18,943 bases of DNA from an uncultured Collinsella sp. (GCA_902490365.1 CABUDQ010000042.1:1-18943); one strand, 5' to 3'. Counted from the stretch's first letter, positions 6,692 through 14,377 are shown. Numbers and translations are program-made. The notes: a model not told the origin generated them from the letters alone.

Positions 6692-6730
6692 CGGGGCTCG
6701 TCGGACCCAGCCGGGCGCCAAGATGGCGTC
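6668..6730. repeat. 15-bp perfect inverted repeat spanning the HAD gene stop codon
   Basis: GACGCCATCTTGGCG (6668-6682), which encodes part of the HAD C-terminus, is repeated exactly in inverse at 6716-6730, with a 33-base spacer that includes the stop codon. No T tract follows, so this is not an ordinary terminator. A separate terminator lies 36 bases further on. Confidence 0.75.
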
Positions 6731-6765
6731 TTGAGTGTCTAGATACTTAGCTGAAATGATTTGAG

Positions 6766-6806
6766 CAGAGGGGAGCCCCTTGTTGGAAGGGGCTCCCCTC
6801 TGTTTT
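6766..6806 (+). terminator. intrinsic terminator of the HAD phosphatase gene
   Basis: CAGAGGGGAGCCCCTT (6766-6781) and its exact inverse (6787-6802) form a 16-bp stem with loop GTTGG, followed by TTTT. It lies 75 bases after the stop codon. Confidence 0.85.
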
Positions 6807-6814
6807 GGTTACTG

Positions 6815-6845
6815 TGGGACAAATTAATCAGTAGTGTTTGTCCCA
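6815..6845. repeat. 9-bp inverted repeat between the HAD gene and polA
   Basis: TGGGACAAA (6815-6823) and TTTGTCCCA (6837-6845) are perfect inverted copies around a 13-base AT-rich spacer. It lies 58 bases after the polA stop on the minus strand, where it could help end polA transcripts, although no U tract follows. It may also be a dispersed repeat. Confidence 0.55.
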
Positions 6846-6902
6846 AATCTTAAGTATGTGGGGGCTTACGTCTTGGGCGAGCTTGCCTTACGGAGCGCTT
6901 TC

Positions 6903-9653
6903 CTATTTGGCGTCGGCCCAGGTTATGCCGGTACTGGCTTCGGCGATTAACGGTACGCGGAGGTCTACTACGTGCTCCATGACGTCGCGGACCATCGCGG
7001 TGAGCGCCTCGACCTCATCCACTGGGCACTCAAAGTCCAGTTCGTCGTGCACCTGCAAGATCATGTGGGCGGCAAAGCCTTCTTCTTCCAGACGGCGACT
7101 CACACGAGCCATCGCAATTTTGATGATGTCTGCTGCGGTGCCCTGCATGGGATGATTCATGGCCGTACGCTCGCCAAAGCCGCGGAGCTGCGGGTTTTTG
7201 GCCTTGAGCTCCGGAATATGACGACGGCGTCCGTACATGGTCTCGGCATAGCCCGTCTGCCTGGCGCGCGCCACCACGTTGTCGAGGAACGTGCGCACGC
7301 CCGGGTAGGCCTCGTAGTAGCGGTCGATCATGTCGCGCGCCTCGACCATCGAGATGTGCAGCGACTGCGACAGGCCGTACGCCTGCTGACCGTACACGAT
7401 GCCAAAGTTCACGGCCTTGGCGCGGCTGCGCAGATCGGGCGTTACCTCGGACACGGGAACGCCAAACACGCGCGCGGCCGTCTCGGCATGGAAGTCCTCA
7501 CCCTCGTTAAAGGCACGTACCAGATGTTCATCACCCGAAAGATGCGCGAGTAGGCGCAACTCGATCTGCGAGTAGTCCACCGCCAAAAAGACGCTGCCCT
7601 CGCCCGCCGAAAACGCCGTCTTGACGGTACGACCAAGCTCAGAGCGCGTCGGGATGTTCTGTAGGTTCGGGTCGCTCGAGGACAGGCGGCCCGTCGCCGT
7701 GATGGTCTGGTTGTAGGTGGTGTGCACGCGGCCATCGCCACGACGCAGCGGGCCCAGCGTATCCAGGTAAGTGGACTTGATCTTGGACTTCTCACGCCAA
7801 TCCAAGATCAGACGCACGATCTCGTGGTCACGGGCAAGGTCGCTCAGCACCTTGGCGTTGGTCGAATAGTAGCCGCGCTTGGTCTTCTTGAGGCCCTTGG
7901 TCGGAAGCCCCATAACGTCAAACAGCACATGCGAGAGCTGCATGGGGCTGCCGATGTTAAAGGTCTCGTCACCCGCCAGGTCTCGAATGTTTCGCTCAAC
8001 CTCGGCAATCTGGGTAGCAAGCCCCTCGGACAGACTATGCAGACGGTCGGGGTCCACGAGCATGCCCGCGCGCTCCATCTTGGCAAGCACCGGCACGAGT
8101 GGCATCTCGATGCCATCGAACACGTTGACGGCGTTCTCGCGGGTCATGCGGTCGCGCAGCGGTACGACCAGCGCCAGCGTCAAGGCCGCCGTGCGAGCGG
8201 CGGGCGCAGGAGCGTCCTCACCGGCACCCTCTGCACCGCGCGCCGCAGGCAGCGCCATCTGCAGATAGGTATCGGCCATATACGCCTCGTCAAACTCGGA
8301 GCGGTCGGAATCCAACAGGTAGGCGGCAACCACGGTATCGAAGATGCGCGTGGAATCGACTGCCAGCGGATCCATGAGCTCGGGCTCGGAGGAATCGATG
8401 GGCGAAAGCTCATGCAGCAGCGCTTTCATATCCGGGTTCGCCACGCGGCCCTCCATAAACAGGCGCGCAAGCACGCCGGCAATCACGCCGTGGGCGAAGT
8501 TGAAGCCATCGACCACGGCAGGCGCACCGCCATCGCCCTCCTCAAGTGCAAGCAGTCCTTTGGGCGTCGCCAGCCACAGCGTGCGTGTCAGGCCAAAAAG
8601 CGCGCCCTCCTCCTTGTCATCGTCCACCACGGCGGCAACCCACTCGCCTGCCTTGATCGCACGCGAAACCTCTGCGGCAGCGGCAGCGAGCGCCTCGGCA
8701 TCGCCGGCGGCAGCGCGCATAACGTGAGGAATCTCAAACGTGCTGGCAGTGGCCGCAGCCCCGCCCTCGCCGCCGATCAGCGCCAAGAAACGGTTCTGCA
8801 TGGCGGTGATACCAAGCGTACCCAGCGCCGCGGAAACCTCATCGGCAGAAAACGCCGGGAAGGACGTCGCCTCAAAATCGAGCTCAACGGGCGCATCGGT
8901 GCGGATGGTCGCCACCTTACGGCTCAGCAGCGCGTCGTCGATGTGTGCGCGCAGGTTCTCGCCCATCTTGCCCTTGACCTCGTCGGCATGCGCGATGACC
9001 TCGTCCAGGCTGCCGTACTGCGCGATGAGCGCGCTCGCCTTTTTGGGGCCGATGCCCGGCACGCCGGGAATGTTGTCCGACGTATCGCCCTTCAGGCCGT
9101 AAAAATCGGGCACGAGCGCCGGCGTAATGCCGTGATACAGGTCGTCCACGCTCTCGGGCGTCATAATCGCCACGTCGGACAGGCCCTTGCGGGTCGAGAC
9201 CACGTTGACGTGCTCGGTCACGAGCTGATACATGTCGCGGTCGCCGGTCACCAGCAGCATGTCGCAGCCGGCTTCCTCGCCCAGGCGCGCCATGGTGCCC
9301 AGGATATCGTCACCTTCCCAGCCCTCGGACTGCAAAATCGGCACGTTGAGCGCAGCGAGCAGCTCCTTAATCATGGGGAACTGCGCGTGCAGGTCGGGGT
9401 CCATGGGCGGGCGCTGCGCCTTATACTGCGGCAGCATCTCCATGCGCACGCGCGGCTTGCCCTTATCAAACGCCACGACCACACCATCGGGGTTAAAGGC
9501 GTCGATCATCTTGAGAAACATGTTTAAAAAGCCAAAGATCGCGTTGGTGGGGCGACCGTCCGGCGCGTTCATGGTGGGCGGCACGGCGTGGAAGGCGCGG
9601 TGCATGAGCGAGTTGCCGTCGATAACGGCAAAGGTACGGCGTTTGTCAGACAT
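6903..9653 (-). CDS. polA: DNA polymerase I
   Basis: The 916-residue protein is a full-length family A polymerase used in Okazaki fragment processing and repair. The N-terminal 5'-3' exonuclease spans about residues 1-300: AVIDGNSLMHRAF at 9-21, EGWEGDDILGT at 110-120, TGDRDMYQLV at 136-145, and a helix-hairpin-helix at GVPGIGPKKASAL. The middle domain (about 330-500) lacks the DxE and other proofreading carboxylates, so it is probably inactive as a 3'-5' exonuclease. The polymerase domain has motif A with Asp693 (VDYSQIELR) and the O helix with Arg742, Lys746, Phe750 and Tyr754. Motif C is HDE at 869-871. The ATG is preceded by GCGAGG about nine bases upstream. It is divergent from the aminopeptidase gene. 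Alanine-rich linkers occur near 296-330 and 468-490. Confidence 0.97.
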   Translation of the reverse strand: MSDKRRTFAVIDGNSLMHRAFHAVPPTMNAPDGRPTNAIFGFLNMFLKMIDAFNPDGVVVAFDKGKPRVRMEMLPQYKAQRPPMDPDLHAQFPMIKELLAALNVPILQSEGWEGDDILGTMARLGEEAGCDMLLVTGDRDMYQLVTEHVNVVSTRKGLSDVAIMTPESVDDLYHGITPALVPDFYGLKGDTSDNIPGVPGIGPKKASALIAQYGSLDEVIAHADEVKGKMGENLRAHIDDALLSRKVATIRTDAPVELDFEATSFPAFSADEVSAALGTLGITAMQNRFLALIGGEGGAAATASTFEIPHVMRAAAGDAEALAAAAAEVSRAIKAGEWVAAVVDDDKEEGALFGLTRTLWLATPKGLLALEEGDGGAPAVVDGFNFAHGVIAGVLARLFMEGRVANPDMKALLHELSPIDSSEPELMDPLAVDSTRIFDTVVAAYLLDSDRSEFDEAYMADTYLQMALPAARGAEGAGEDAPAPAARTAALTLALVVPLRDRMTRENAVNVFDGIEMPLVPVLAKMERAGMLVDPDRLHSLSEGLATQIAEVERNIRDLAGDETFNIGSPMQLSHVLFDVMGLPTKGLKKTKRGYYSTNAKVLSDLARDHEIVRLILDWREKSKIKSTYLDTLGPLRRGDGRVHTTYNQTITATGRLSSSDPNLQNIPTRSELGRTVKTAFSAGEGSVFLAVDYSQIELRLLAHLSGDEHLVRAFNEGEDFHAETAARVFGVPVSEVTPDLRSRAKAVNFGIVYGQQAYGLSQSLHISMVEARDMIDRYYEAYPGVRTFLDNVVARARQTGYAETMYGRRRHIPELKAKNPQLRGFGERTAMNHPMQGTAADIIKIAMARVSRRLEEEGFAAHMILQVHDELDFECPVDEVEALTAMVRDVMEHVVDLRVPLIAEASTGITWADAK

Positions 9654-9761
9654 ATTGAATACCTCGCTTTGGGCTGGGCACGATTTGCTCCCACCAGTTT
9701 ACACGCTCCCCGCCTCGCGGCCACCGCACATCAGGCTCCTCCGCCACCGCGCGCCCGCGCG

Positions 9762-9770
9762 TGATACGAT
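9762..9770 (+). promoter_or_regulatory. possible extended -10 promoter of the M18 aminopeptidase gene
   Basis: TGATACGAT reads as an extended -10 box (TGN followed by TACGAT) and lies 50 bases before the aminopeptidase start, with no recognisable -35. Confidence 0.35.
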
Positions 9771-9819
9771 GGCTCACGGTACATTAACCAGCACGATCGA
9801 TCCGAAAGGAGCCTGCGTC

Positions 9820-11217
9820 ATGGAGCGTCCCTGCGCATGGAAAAAGTACACGCCACAGCAGATCGAGGAGCTCGAGGAGCTTTGCCGCGGCTATAAGCAG
9901 TTTTTGAGTGAGAACAAGACCGAGCGCCTGTGTGTCAAGACCGGCATCAAGATGGCCGAGGAGGCGGGCTACGTCGACCTGGAGACCGTGATCGCCGAGG
10001 GCCGCGAGCTCAAGGCAGGCGACAAGGTGTACGCCGCCAACCACGGCAAGGACCTTATGCTCGTCAACCTTGGAACCGCCCCGCTCGAGCAGGGCTTTAA
10101 CATCCTGGGCGCCCACGTGGACTCGCCTCGCCTGGACCTCAAGCAAAATCCCGCCTTCGAGGCCGGCGACATGGCCTACCTCGACACGCACTACTACGGC
10201 GGCGTCAAGAGCTACCACTGGGTGGCCTCCCCGCTCGCGCTTGTGGGCGTCATCTGCAAAAAGGACGGCACCACCGTCGACATCAACATCGGCGACAAGG
10301 CGGATGACCCTGTCTTTACCATCTCCGACCTGCTGATCCACCTCTCGAGCGAGCAGATGTCCAAGCCGGCCAAGGACGCCGTCGACGCCGAGATCCTCGA
10401 CGTGATCGTGGGCGGCCGTCCCGTCAAGTTTGACGTGGACGACAAGGACGCCCCCAAGGAGCCCGTCAAGCAGATGTTCCTGGACATCCTCAAGGAACAG
10501 TACGACGTCGAGGAGGAGGACTTCCTCTCCGCCGAGATAGAGGTCGTGCCCGCCGGCCCTGCCCGCGACATGGGTCTCGACCGCTCCATGATTTTGGGCT
10601 ATGGCCACGACGACCGCGTCTGCGCTTACCCCTCCATGCTCGCCCAGATCAACGTGGCAGACGTCGAACGTACGAGCATCACGCTCATCGTCGACAAGGA
10701 GGAGATCGGCTCCGTGGGCGCCACCGGCATGACGAGCCGTTTCTTCGAGAACACCGTCGCCGAGATCATGACGCTCGCCGGCGAGAGCAGCCCGCTGGCC
10801 CTGCGCCGCGCACTCGCCCGCAGCCGCATGCTCTCCTCTGACGTGTCCGCCGGCTTTGACCCGGGCTACGCCGGCAAGTTCGAGACCAAGAACGCCGCCT
10901 TCATGGGTCGCGGCCTGTGCTTCAACAAGTACACGGGCAGCCGCGGCAAGGGTGGCTCCAACGACGCCGACGCCGAGTACGTGGCCCTCGTCCGCGACAT
11001 CATGGACGAGGCGGGCGTGGACTTCCAGACTTGTGAGCTCGGCCGCGTCAACGCGGGCGGCGGCGGCACCATCGCCTACATCATGGCCAAGTATGGCATG
11101 AACGTCATCGACTCCGGCGTTGCCGTCCTGTCCATGCACGCCCTGTGGGAGGTCGCCAACAAGGCCGACATCTACGAGGCCTATCGCGGCTACAAGGCCT
11201 TCATCGAGCGCGCCTAA
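9820..11217 (+). CDS. M18 family aminopeptidase
   Basis: The 465-residue protein is a cytosolic zinc aminopeptidase of peptidase family M18, which removes N-terminal residues from peptides. Conserved blocks are GAHVDSPRLDLK with metal-binding His99 (97-108), GYGHDDRVCAYPS (260-272) with bridging Asp264, and VDKEEIGSVGATG with Glu294-Glu295 (291-303). The end has SAGFDPGYAGKFETKNAAFM, then GRVNAGGGGTIAY, then SMHALWE with His440. The length fits the bacterial M18 aminopeptidase 1 (ApeA) type better than the yeast vacuolar enzyme. The start has GAAAGGAG eight bases upstream. A much longer frame is open upstream, but it runs through antisense polA sequence and lacks family similarity. The gene is followed by a long hairpin and then yaaA. 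Confidence 0.93.
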   Translation: MERPCAWKKYTPQQIEELEELCRGYKQFLSENKTERLCVKTGIKMAEEAGYVDLETVIAEGRELKAGDKVYAANHGKDLMLVNLGTAPLEQGFNILGAHVDSPRLDLKQNPAFEAGDMAYLDTHYYGGVKSYHWVASPLALVGVICKKDGTTVDINIGDKADDPVFTISDLLIHLSSEQMSKPAKDAVDAEILDVIVGGRPVKFDVDDKDAPKEPVKQMFLDILKEQYDVEEEDFLSAEIEVVPAGPARDMGLDRSMILGYGHDDRVCAYPSMLAQINVADVERTSITLIVDKEEIGSVGATGMTSRFFENTVAEIMTLAGESSPLALRRALARSRMLSSDVSAGFDPGYAGKFETKNAAFMGRGLCFNKYTGSRGKGGSNDADAEYVALVRDIMDEAGVDFQTCELGRVNAGGGGTIAYIMAKYGMNVIDSGVAVLSMHALWEVANKADIYEAYRGYKAFIERA

Positions 11218-11230
11218 CCAACCCTTCATC

Positions 11231-11306
11231 AGTTGCGGTGAAATACGGACTAGACTGGCCCATAAACGGCCAAAACAGACCGTATTCCACCGCAACTTCT
11301 TTTTTT
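11231..11306 (+). terminator. long hairpin with T tract between the aminopeptidase gene and yaaA
   Basis: AGTTGCGGTGAAATACGG (11231-11248) and its inverse at 11280-11297 match at 17 of 18 positions. The loop contains a smaller TGGCC/GGCCA hairpin (11256-11272). The second arm runs directly into CTTTTTTT. It lies 13 bases after the aminopeptidase stop. It ends just before the yaaA ribosome binding site, so yaaA needs readthrough or a promoter within the element. Confidence 0.75.
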
Positions 11307-11321
11307 GGCAGAGGAGAGTCC

Positions 11322-12131
11322 ATGCTGCAGGTCATCATTTCGCCCGCCAAGCAAATGCGCGCGGCCCAAGATGCTTTTGAAGTCCAGGGCATTCCACCCT
11401 TTGCGCACGAGACGGCTCGCCTCCACCGCGCATTGCTAGATATCGAGCGGAATGAAGGCAGCGGCGGCCTGCAGGCGCTGTGGAACGTGAGTGACAAACT
11501 GCTGGGGCCTTGCCTCAACACCCTGCGTGAGTTCCGGCCCATCCTGAATAACGGCGATCTCGACAATCCCGCACTCGCCCGCCGCATCTCCCCTGCCATC
11601 ATGTCCTATCACGGCATTCAGTACCAGAGCATGGCGCCCGAGGTGATGGATTCCGCGCAGCTCACATGGCTGCAAGACCATCTATGGATCCTCTCCGGCC
11701 TCTACGGGTGCGTTCGCCCCTTTCATGCCGTCGAACCGTATCGGCTGGAGATGGGCGCAAAGCTTGCCGTCGACGATACCCGAGACCTCTACGCGTTTTG
11801 GGGCGACAAGCTCGCACGGGCTATCGCCCCGGCAGGTTCAAACACCACGATCGTCAACCTCGCCAGCGTAGAGTATGCCAAAGCCGTTCTGCCCCACCTC
11901 GCGGGCGACGCCACGGCCGTCACATGCCTCTTTGGCGAGGGTATCCGCAACGGCAAGCCCATCCAACGGTCGACCGCCAGCAAAAAGGCGCGCGGCTCCA
12001 TGGTGCGGTGGATGGCAGAAAACAAGCTCGAGGATGTAAGCGGGCTCACCGCGTTCGACGTTGGCTATCGCCACCTTCCCGAGCTTTCAAATAAAAACAC
12101 TTTGGTCTTCCTGAACGATCAGGCCTTGTAG
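11322..12131 (+). CDS. yaaA: peroxide stress protein YaaA (DUF328/UPF0246)
   Basis: The 269-residue protein matches the YaaA family along its length. It starts MLQVIISPAKQM, like the LILISPAKT of E. coli YaaA. It has LWILSGLYGCVRPFHAVEPYRLEMG, split here as LSGLYGCVRP and EPYRLEMG, then LYAFWGDKLA, NLASVEYAKAV and SKKARGSMVRWM. E. coli YaaA limits iron-driven DNA damage during hydrogen peroxide stress and binds DNA. Whether it does the same in an anaerobe is inferred. The ribosome binding site GAGGAG lies six bases before the ATG and directly follows the T tract of the upstream hairpin. It converges on the membrane protein gene, only 40 bases away, with no obvious terminator between. Confidence 0.93.
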   Translation: MLQVIISPAKQMRAAQDAFEVQGIPPFAHETARLHRALLDIERNEGSGGLQALWNVSDKLLGPCLNTLREFRPILNNGDLDNPALARRISPAIMSYHGIQYQSMAPEVMDSAQLTWLQDHLWILSGLYGCVRPFHAVEPYRLEMGAKLAVDDTRDLYAFWGDKLARAIAPAGSNTTIVNLASVEYAKAVLPHLAGDATAVTCLFGEGIRNGKPIQRSTASKKARGSMVRWMAENKLEDVSGLTAFDVGYRHLPELSNKNTLVFLNDQAL

Positions 12132-12171
12132 GACCACCGCTACTTTTGAATGTGCCGCCTAGGCACGGCGT

Positions 12172-12693
12172 CTATCCCGCCAAGCCGTCGGCTTTGGCAA
12201 TTTTATTTGTCGAGCCGTCCTGATAAGTAATCTTGACGTGCTCAACCTCGGACACCGCAACACCCGTCGGAGGCTCCAGACGCCATTCCGTCAGGGCGAT
12301 ATCCATGGTCGTGGGCACATCTCCTTGATCTTTGAGCTTCACCGTGAGCGTTTTGAGCGCCGCGTCAAACGTCACGCGTTCGATTTCTTCACCTGGAATG
12401 GACCCACCACTCAGCTGCAACTGCACAAACTCATCGCGCGGGTACCAATAATCGCCCGAAACGGCGAGCGTATTGGCATTACCGCCAGTACTCCTCACCG
12501 TCATAATCGGTAGGCTATCATCAGCCTCGAACCCCCATGCAGCGCCGCCGCGACCGCCAAACGTCCAAATACAAAAGGCAATCACCAACACGGCAAGCAC
12601 CGCAAAACCAATCGCGACAAGGCCATGGTGCGCACGGCTTTCCTCGGCCGATACATCCCATTGCGTCTCTCGATATAGATGCTTGTCTTCCAT
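12172..12693 (-). CDS. hypothetical single-pass membrane protein
   Basis: I do not recognise this 173-residue protein. It has a short charged cytoplasmic N-terminus (MEDKHLYRETQWD), one strong membrane helix at about residues 24-45 (GLVAIGFAVLAVLVIAFCIW), and a soluble domain of about 125 residues. That domain alternates hydrophobic and polar residues as a beta-rich fold would. The order suggests an N-in, C-out anchor, but topology is inferred. No cysteine lipobox or catalytic motif is visible. The start has GGGGAGG six bases upstream. It is divergent from the TPP riboswitch-thiC unit, with closely spaced promoters, and convergent with yaaA. Nothing links it firmly to thiamine. Confidence 0.75.
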   Translation of the reverse strand: MEDKHLYRETQWDVSAEESRAHHGLVAIGFAVLAVLVIAFCIWTFGGRGGAAWGFEADDSLPIMTVRSTGGNANTLAVSGDYWYPRDEFVQLQLSGGSIPGEEIERVTFDAALKTLTVKLKDQGDVPTTMDIALTEWRLEPPTGVAVSEVEHVKITYQDGSTNKIAKADGLAG

Positions 12694-12726
12694 GTTCGCC
12701 TCCCCATGGGCATGCTCATCGCGTCA

Positions 12727-12749
12727 ATCGTACCCATTCAGGCTATACT
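12727..12749. promoter_or_regulatory. overlapping divergent -10 boxes for thiC and the membrane protein gene
   Basis: TATACT (12744-12749, plus) lies about 16 bases before the riboswitch and is a good -10 box for thiC. TACGAT on the minus strand (plus 12727-12732) lies 34 bases before the membrane protein start. Neither has a clear -35. Their closeness means the two promoters would compete for RNA polymerase. Confidence 0.4.
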
Positions 12750-12764
12750 TGAGCCCACCACATA

Positions 12765-12860
12765 AACGGGGAGCTTGCAGGACAAGACGGCAGGCTGAGA
12801 CTGGGCGCGCCCGCCCTGACCCGCAAACCTGATATGGGTAATGCCAACGAAGGGAGCCGT
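12765..12860 (+). promoter_or_regulatory. TPP riboswitch (THI box) upstream of thiC
   Basis: The conserved THI-box segments occur in order: ACGGGGAGC (12766-12774), GGCTGAGACTGGG (12793-12805), CTGACCCGC (12816-12824) and ACCTGATATGGGTAATGCCA, followed by ACGAAGGGAG (12847-12856). The first ACGG can pair with CCGT right after GGGAG to form P1. The AGGGAG element is also the thiC Shine-Dalgarno, so TPP binding probably blocks translation start directly. The ATG within TAATGCC belongs to the aptamer and is not the start codon. Confidence 0.95.
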
Positions 12861-12864
12861 GCCA

Positions 12865-14199
12865 ATGAGCACACAGACCGAGCCCAAGCTTGTCACGCAA
12901 ATCGACTTCGCCCGCGCCGGGCAGATCACGCCGCAGATGAAAGAGGTCGCCGAGCGCGAGCATCGCGACCCCGAGTACATCCGCGAGCGCGTGGCAGACG
13001 GCCGCATCGCCATTCCCGCCAACATCGTGCACATCAAAAAGGGCATGCGCGCCTTTGGCGTCGGTGAGGGGCTGTCCACCAAGGTCAACGTCAACCTGGG
13101 CATCTCGGGCGACAAGGCCGATGCCGCCGAGGAATGGAAGAAGGTCAAGATTGCCGAGGACTTTGGCGCCGACGCCATCATGGACCTCTCCAACTCGGGC
13201 AAGACGCGCCAGTTCCGCCAGCAGCTCATCGACGAGACGCCGCTCATGGTGGGCACGGTGCCGATGTACGACGCCATCGGCTACATGGAAAAGCCGCTGG
13301 TCAAGCTTACCAAGGACGACCTGCTCGAGGTCGTGCGCGCACATGCCGAGGACGGCGTGGACTTTATGACCATCCACTGCGGCATTAACAAGTCGGTCAT
13401 CAAGACCTTTAAGGAGACAGGCCGCCTCATGAACATCGTCAGCCGCGGCGGCTCGCTGCTGTTTGGCTGGATGGAGGTCACCGGCAACGAGAACCCCTTC
13501 TACGAGTTCTACGACGAGGTGCTCGAGATCTGCCACGAGTACGACGTGACGATCTCGCTCGGCGACTCCTGCCGCCCGGGCTGCCTCTACGACTCCAACG
13601 ACGCCACCGAGACCGCCGAGATGATCGAGCTGGGCAAGCTGTGCAAGCGCGCCTGGGCAGCCGGCGTCCAGGTCATGGTCGAGGGCCCGGGCCACATGGC
13701 GCTCGACGAGATCGCCGCCAACATGAAGATGCAGAAGCGCCTGTGCCACAACGCCCCGTTCTATGTGCTGGGGCCGCTGGTGACTGATATCGGTGTGGGT
13801 TACGATCACATTACCGCCGCCATCGGTGGCGCCATCTCCGCGAGCTCGGGTGCCGACTTCCTGTGCTATGTGACACCAGCCGAGCACCTGTGCCTGCCTA
13901 ACGCCCAGGATGTGCTCGATGGCCTCATGGCCACCAAGATCGCCGCACACGCCGCCGACATCGCCAAGAAGGTGCCGCACGCCCGCGACATGGACGACAA
14001 GATGGGCCAGGCACGCCGCAAGCTCGACTGGGACGCCATGTGGGAATGCGCGCTCGACCCGGTTACGGGCAAGAAGCGCTACGAGGAATCCCCCGCTGCC
14101 ACCGAGGGCACTTGCACCATGTGCGGCAAGATGTGCGCCGTCCGCACTGTCAACAAGGTGTTCGAGGGCACGACGATCGACCTCGGCATGGAGGATTAA
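12865..14199 (+). CDS. thiC: phosphomethylpyrimidine synthase ThiC
   Basis: The 444-residue protein converts aminoimidazole ribotide to the HMP-P pyrimidine of thiamine through radical SAM chemistry. It is the short form lacking the extra N-terminal domain of the E. coli enzyme. Conserved blocks include KVNVNLGISGD (73-83), VDFMTIHCGI, the GDSCRPGC segment (233-240), VMVEGPGHMALDEI (270-283) and YDHITAAIGGA. The C-terminal cluster cysteines are Cys417, Cys420 and Cys424 in CTMCGKMC. That is C-x2-C-x3-C, one residue shorter than the C-x2-C-x4-C of the E. coli enzyme. The start at 12865 uses AGGGAG eight bases upstream. The in-frame ATG at 12841 lies inside the riboswitch and is rejected. thiD follows after 178 bases. 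Confidence 0.96.
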   Translation: MSTQTEPKLVTQIDFARAGQITPQMKEVAEREHRDPEYIRERVADGRIAIPANIVHIKKGMRAFGVGEGLSTKVNVNLGISGDKADAAEEWKKVKIAEDFGADAIMDLSNSGKTRQFRQQLIDETPLMVGTVPMYDAIGYMEKPLVKLTKDDLLEVVRAHAEDGVDFMTIHCGINKSVIKTFKETGRLMNIVSRGGSLLFGWMEVTGNENPFYEFYDEVLEICHEYDVTISLGDSCRPGCLYDSNDATETAEMIELGKLCKRAWAAGVQVMVEGPGHMALDEIAANMKMQKRLCHNAPFYVLGPLVTDIGVGYDHITAAIGGAISASSGADFLCYVTPAEHLCLPNAQDVLDGLMATKIAAHAADIAKKVPHARDMDDKMGQARRKLDWDAMWECALDPVTGKKRYEESPAATEGTCTMCGKMCAVRTVNKVFEGTTIDLGMED

Positions 14200-14234
14200 C
14201 GCGTCACCGGAGCCACAATCGGCAACAAGGTACT

Positions 14235-14272
14235 CGTCAATTGTTGACGTGTGAACATTTGCTTACATTTGC
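14235..14272. promoter_or_regulatory. palindrome and tandem repeats between thiC and thiD
   Basis: CGTCAA-TTG-TTGACG (14235-14249) is a 6-bp-arm inverted repeat. It is followed by two copies of ACATTTGC (14255-14262 and 14265-14272) exactly ten bases apart. The arrangement looks like a regulator binding region. TTGACG could also act as a -35 box, but no good -10 lies at normal spacing. Function is inferred. Confidence 0.35.
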
Positions 14273-14290
14273 GTAAAGATTGCATCGCCC

Positions 14291-14331
14291 GCCCGGGTTC
14301 GGCATAGAGTCGGCCCGGGCATCTTTATAAT
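14291..14331 (+). terminator. hairpin after thiC with overlapping thiD -10 box
   Basis: GCCCGGG (14291-14297) and CCCGGGC (14314-14320) form a 7-bp GC stem followed by ATCTTTAT, which could end thiC transcripts. The tail overlaps TATAAT (14326-14331), a perfect -10 box 46 bases before thiD. The -35 region is poor. Terminator and promoter may both be real. Confidence 0.45.
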
Positions 14332-14377
14332 GCGGGGTAAAAGACCCATTTGAATCCGACCGGACAAGGGAGCGAAC

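Noticed and set aside
9232..9819. An upstream in-frame extension of the aminopeptidase gene
   Set aside because: It is antisense to polA and crosses the intergenic promoter. The family N-terminus and the GAAAGGAG site fit the start at 9820.
12841..12864. An alternative thiC start at ATG 12841
   Set aside because: This ATG is part of the invariant TAATGCC of the TPP aptamer, and the Shine-Dalgarno lies after it.
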